From positions 90,279,583 through 90,343,582 of the forward strand of contig NC_133390.1 of assembly GCF_047511655.1 (NCBI RefSeq): a DNA stretch of 64,000 bases. The letters run 5' to 3'. Source of the DNA: Castor canadensis (lineage: Eukaryota > Chordata > Mammalia > Rodentia > Castoridae). The notes under the pieces were generated by a model. That model was not told the DNA's origin. It saw only the letters and a program-made list of their open reading frames with translations, and ran no database searches. This document shows, in pieces, positions 60,150-64,000 of the stretch (positions within the stretch are counted from its first letter, which is position 1; the number at the start of each line of letters is the position of its first letter). The translations under genes and the position numbers were made by a program.

Positions 60150-61310
60150 GGAAGAAAGGGTGAGACAGGAAACTGACTGAGATATGCTGTTTGAGTTGAG
60201 ACTTCAAAGGTAAGAAGGAGCCAGCCATGAGGAGATCTGAAAAAGCAACATTCTGGGTAGAAGTGCAGAGGCCTCAGAGCCAGAATGATCTTGGCATGCT
60301 GAAGTTGCAGAAGGCAGGCAGTGCATAATGAGCAGGAGAAAGGAGCACCATATGAACTCTGAGAGGAAGACAGGACCAGATCATTTAGAGCCTTAAAGGT
60401 GAGATTTGTCAATTTTAAGTGCAGTAGTAAGGAGCCATTTTAAGAGTTTAAGTGGGAGAGTGACATCTGATCTATGTACAGAATTATGTCACTCTGGTTA
60501 TTTTTAAAATTTTTATTTTATTTTTTTGATGGTACTAGAGTTTGAACTTAGGACCTTATGCTTGCTAGGCAACTCCCTTACTGCTTGATCCATGCCTCCA
60601 GCACATTTTGCTCTGATTATTTTGGAGATAAGGCGTCACTTTTTGTCCAGGCTGGCATCATGAACCTCCCTTTACACTCACCACTGTCGCTGGGGTAACA
60701 GATGCACATCACCATGCCCAGCCAGACTTGGAGCCATGATCTGATTTCAGCCTTCCAAGTAGCTAGGAGTTCAGGCACAAACAAGTGGTGTTCTGCTCAT
60801 TCTGGTTTATAATGAGGAGAATTATGAGGGACAATGTTGAGAGCAGAGACGAGTTAGGAGTTATTGCCTACTAAAAGTGAAAGGTGTTAGTAGCTTGAAT
60901 TACTGTGGTATATCTAGTGTCTGTGGAGTAAAGTAGAATGACTTGGGATATATTGTGAAGGCGGGCTGACAAAACTTGCTTATAGGTTGAATGTGTTTGT
61001 TGGATTTAGGGAAGGATAGATCCAAGAAAAGAACTCCTTGGCTTTTCTTTATTAAGTGGGTGGGTGTTGGTGCCATTTTTTGGCATGTGGATGAGTAGTG
61101 GTGATGGTGATGAGAGAATTTGATGGGAAGGAATCAAAAGTTATGTTAACTTATGTAAATCATAAGGCACATGCCTCTTATGATTTCAAAGTGTAGATGG
61201 CCAGAAGGCAGTTGGATATATGGTTCTGAAGGTGAAGGGTGGAGCTAGATAATTTTAAGAGCCATCAACTTACTCATTATCTTTTAAAGCTGTGGGGCTG
61301 GAGCACAGAT
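60150..61310. mobile_element. Ancient mammalian repeat, family not assigned
   Basis: 'gccagccatgaggagatctg', 'ggaccagatcatttagagcc' and 'gcagttggatatatggttct' occur in the order of a widespread mammalian repeat I remember but cannot name. Interrupted by the SINE at 60522-60788. Confidence 0.45.
60522..60788 (-). repeat. B1+ID dimeric SINE, diverged
   Basis: Minus-strand ID-like unit followed by B1-like sequence with an internal rearrangement. Confidence 0.7.
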
Positions 61311-61810
61311 AGAGATAAAAGAAGACTATGGGCTTTGGACATTGCAGAGCTTAAGGTCTGATAGAAGAGGACAGATGGAGAGAAAAGGGGGAGCCACAGA
61401 AGAGAGAGGCAGCAGGAAGAAGGATTACTTCTAGGAGGAGGGAGGGTCAACTTGTCATGTTGCTTAGAGTTTGGTAAGATGAAGACATAGATGCGACCAC
61501 TGGACTTGACTCTCTGGGGGTCATGGCATGACCCCTCTATGGCCATGGTATGAGCATAGCTAAGACATTTGAGTGAGTAGAAGATAGGAACTTAGCTTAC
61601 TACATTCAATGCTTGTGTCTGTCTTCTCTAGTGTACTAGTCCTCAGTTTATTTCTAGGCTTTAGCATATAGTAGATGGTAAATAAATGTTTGTGTGTTTG
61701 AATTTTAGTGTGGCTTAACAAATAACATGCTGTTTTACCCTCATTTAGAATGCCTTTGGTTCATTGACCCTTGCTGTGGAGAGTGGAGTAGGAGAAGCCT
61801 ATGAGGACAT

Positions 61811-61953
61811 AAGATGCAGAGCAGCTGTTTTTCCTAAGATGTTTATGTCAAATAATCTGTAGGATGAGATTTGGCACAGCCCCAGCTGCAGAAGAGAGTG
61901 AGAAGGCAAGATGCAGCTCAGCTGCTTTTCCTAAGTTATTTATGTTCAGAGAA
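61811..61953. repeat. Direct duplication about 98 bp apart
   Basis: A ~43-base segment at 61811 (AGATGCAGAGCAGCTGTTTT...) recurs at 61909 with a few changes. Confidence 0.75.
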
Positions 61954-62034
61954 GTAGAGATGCAGGTTTCTCTTGTTACAGTTCTTCTGCCAGAACTGTA
62001 CTCCACCTCCTTGTTTACCACTGGGTATAGAAGA

Positions 62035-62260
62035 CTCGCTGAAGGAGGACAAGAGGCTTTTTGGATGAAGGGAGGCTTTTAGATGAAGGGAAGCTTTGGA
62101 TGGGGGAGGTTTTTTGATGAGGGGTTTTTGGCTGAATGGAAATTGCTGGAAGGGGAAAATGAATTGTTGAAGGGAAAAGGATTGCTGAAGGGAAATGAAT
62201 TGCTGAAGGAAAATTGCTAAAGGGGAATTGCTAAAGAGGGGTTGATAGAAAGTCTGCACC
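62035..62260. repeat. Purine-rich minisatellite-like array
   Basis: Imperfect repeats of a roughly 15-20 base unit built on GAATTGCTGAAGGGAAA. The serine/phenylalanine-rich frame on the other strand is a by-product. Confidence 0.75.
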
Positions 62261-62302
62261 GAGAACTTTATACATAGGCTTTAGAAAAGCTAAGCTAAAG
62301 AA

Positions 62303-62465
62303 GAGCTAAAGAGAACATGGGACGGTGCAAGTCTGAGCACCGAGGTTTTAAGAAAGCTAAAGAGAGAACATGGGACAGTCCAAGTCTGGGGACAAAGACT
62401 TGAAGAGAGATTATGCTAAAGAAAAGCTAAAAGAAAACATGGGACAGAGCGAGTCTAAGGAAAGA
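62303..62465. repeat. Three copies of an AAGCTAAAGAGAACATGGGAC unit
   Basis: Copies start near 62303, 62353 and 62423; each is followed by a similar 'gcaagtctgag' segment. Spacing is uneven (about 50 and 70 bp). Confidence 0.8.
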
Positions 62466-62899
62466 GACTTTAAAGAATAGAAAAGAAGAGTTTTGGAAGA
62501 AAGGTTTTAAAAAATTGTAAAGGAGTAAGGCCTTAAAGAAAAGACAGAGAAAAGCAGAGTAAAGAGAAGAGATTAATAGAGATAAGAAGCCATGAGGCTG
62601 TTGTGCATCTCCACCTGAGTACCCATCACACCTGGCCCCGACTTTCTGTCTGTCTATCCTGTGACCTTTTTGCACCTCTCGTCACCCCCAGTTAGGCCCA
62701 GTAGTAACAGGAGCAAGAGAAAAAGCTCGCTCCACCTTGCCATTAGTTTGTATGAGTTCAAGGAATGTAGTCATGTGAATAGTAACTTAAAACATGATAA
62801 GAAAAGGAAGTCTATCTTAATAGAAGTTCATAGTGCATCTTAAAGCCATAAAGCTGTAGTGAAAGCCGCCATCCTTTAAACTCTGAAGGCCTGCTTTTC

Positions 62900-63095
62900 A
62901 TGCTTTGGGTATGCACTTTATCCTTTGGAAGTGGTCTGGGGCAAGTTCTCTACCCCACTTTCTTGCTTGCAGTTCCTTAGCTGTCAGAAATGGGTGAAAT
63001 CAACAGATTTCTCTTAGAGGATTTTTGTAGGAAGTAAATGAGCTAGTGCACATGAAAGTCCATTGCAAGTAAAAAGATACTCAGTAAATGCTATT
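62900..63095 (+). repeat. MIR-like SINE relic
   Basis: 'gtcagaaatgggtgaaatca' through 'aagatactcagtaaatgcta' follows the MIR 3' half. Confidence 0.5.
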
Positions 63096-63515
63096 TTTTG
63101 TAAAATTAATTGGACTATCCATTTCATTACTCATTTCTAGAGTAGATTAGATCAGAGTGTCATGAGATTCATATTTAAGCAGTGGCATATGAATGGCAAC
63201 AAGTTGGGGAGGACACAGATCACTGGGAAATGTGTTGCTTTTTCAGAAGCATATAGGAAATTAATTTCTTCTGACTTTGTTCTTTTATCCTCCCCAGATC
63301 AATTTAATCATTGTATTAGGGTCAAATAATACCCTTACACTTCAAGATCTACTGATCAAGTCCAGCTAGGGGTCTGTTTACCCAGTGTTGTATATACATG
63401 AAAGAATAACATGTAGTTAGCATTGTTTGAGTTTTCTTTTTTCAAAGAATACATTGATTAATTCAATTTGACAAATTTTCCTCATGGTGATGATTCATTT
63501 TGTTTTTACTTCTAG

Positions 63516-63635
63516 GGTAAAAATCATGGCAAGAAACTCCGAAATTACTATGCAGCCAATAGTTGTCCTCCTCCTGCCAGAATGAGCACTGCAGTGGAGC
63601 CTGCAGCTACCCCAGTTGTTCCAGTCCCTCCACAG
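63516..63635 (+). CDS. ZMAT3: ZMAT3 coding exon 3 (residues 91-130)
   Basis: 120 bases, 40 codons, phase 0 at both ends, with acceptor CTTCTAG before and donor GTGAGA after. It begins GKNHGKKLRNYYAANSCPPP, identical to human ZMAT3 as remembered, and ends in the TPVVPVPPQ linker. The second zinc-binding histidine of finger 1 (in GKNH) comes from this exon while the CxxC pair and first histidine come from exon 2, so the intron cuts the finger inside its H-x5-H loop. The only clear difference from human in this part is the pair after ARMS. The two further zinc fingers lie outside the window. Confidence 0.96.
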
Positions 63636-64000
63636 GTGAGATGTGTTTTGGGGCAAAGCAGCATTAGGAAGCTGTCATTTGCACAGATGATCATGAGTGA
63701 CGTTTGTTGTCAATGTACCCATCAAGGCACAGCTGGGCAAGTACTCCTGTAAGATCCTACTTGGTACTTTTAACTTCTAGATCTGTGTGTGTTAAAATCT
63801 TTGAATCTTGAGATTTCTCATTGGATTTTGTTGTGATATGTGAGATGATGAAACAAATGTTATGACATAAGTATACATTTATCAAAATTCTGGGCTATGT
63901 GACCCTGAATGTCTATGCTCTGCCCTGAATGAAAAGAGAGATTTTAAATATTCTTATTTCTTTATTGTAGTTAATTCCATTTATGGTAAATTTTGTCTTC
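63636..64000 (+). other. ZMAT3: ZMAT3 intron 3 (5' part)
   Basis: Starts GTGAGATG and runs to the window edge; no repeat or exon seen. Confidence 0.85.

Larger units (their letters stand above)
46094..63515 (+). other. ZMAT3: ZMAT3 intron 2
   Basis: Bounded by GTAAGG at 46094 and CTTCTAG ending at 63515. About 17.4 kb, holding SINEs, an L1 tail, a deleted endogenous retrovirus, a Tigger-like element, MaLR and L2 relics and a purine-rich repeat array. Confidence 0.92.

Noticed and set aside
61936-62259. 107-codon frame with repeated Phe/Gln/Ser segments
   Set aside because: The repetition mirrors the underlying purine-rich DNA array; no start context or homology supports a gene.

Overview
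This is a window of mammalian nuclear DNA, almost certainly from a rodent. It is AT-rich and repeat-dense, with two CpG islands, split exons with GT/AG borders and dozens of short interspersed elements. The commonest repeat is a tRNA-derived ID-like SINE, often fused behind a 7SL-derived B1-like unit. I associate this SINE style with castorimorph rodents (beaver, kangaroo rat) more than with mouse or squirrel, but that species call is from memory and only moderately sure. No prokaryotic gene, CRISPR array, tRNA gene or rRNA gene is present.

Two protein genes are represented, transcribed away from each other. At the left edge, on the minus strand, lies the CpG-island promoter and non-coding first exon of PIK3CA (exon 1023 to about 1118, intron 1 running off the left edge). 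On the plus strand from about 42 kb lies the 5' part of ZMAT3 (Wig-1/PAG608, a p53-induced zinc-finger RNA-binding protein): non-coding exon 1 ending at 42320, exon 2 at 45767-46093 with the start codon at 45824, and exon 3 at 63516-63635. The rest of ZMAT3 lies beyond the right edge. This head-to-head order matches the PIK3CA/ZMAT3 neighbourhood known in human.

Region by region: 1-1.4 kb is the PIK3CA CpG island. From 1.4 to 41.5 kb is intergenic DNA made of SINEs, L1 fragments of several ages, MaLR/MLT-type LTRs, at least one Tigger-type MITE, MIR/L2 relics and unassigned sequence. From 41.9 to 42.7 kb is the ZMAT3 CpG island. From 42.3 to 45.8 kb is intron 1, with few repeats and a perfect 20-bp p53 response element at 43607-43626. 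From 46.1 to 63.5 kb is intron 2, which holds a deleted endogenous retrovirus with both LTRs (48748-51674), a 76-bp L1 insertion, SINEs, a second Tigger-like element and a purine-rich repeat array at 61.8-62.6 kb.

I found no new multi-gene system. The observations most worth following are the p53 element in ZMAT3 intron 1; upstream ORFs in the leaders of both genes; a 65-bp, 94%-identical inverted repeat at 17.5-18.0 kb; an L1 fragment bounded by a 73-bp direct repeat; the internally deleted retrovirus with a histidine-type primer site; and target-site duplications showing that the B1+ID dimer inserted as a single unit.
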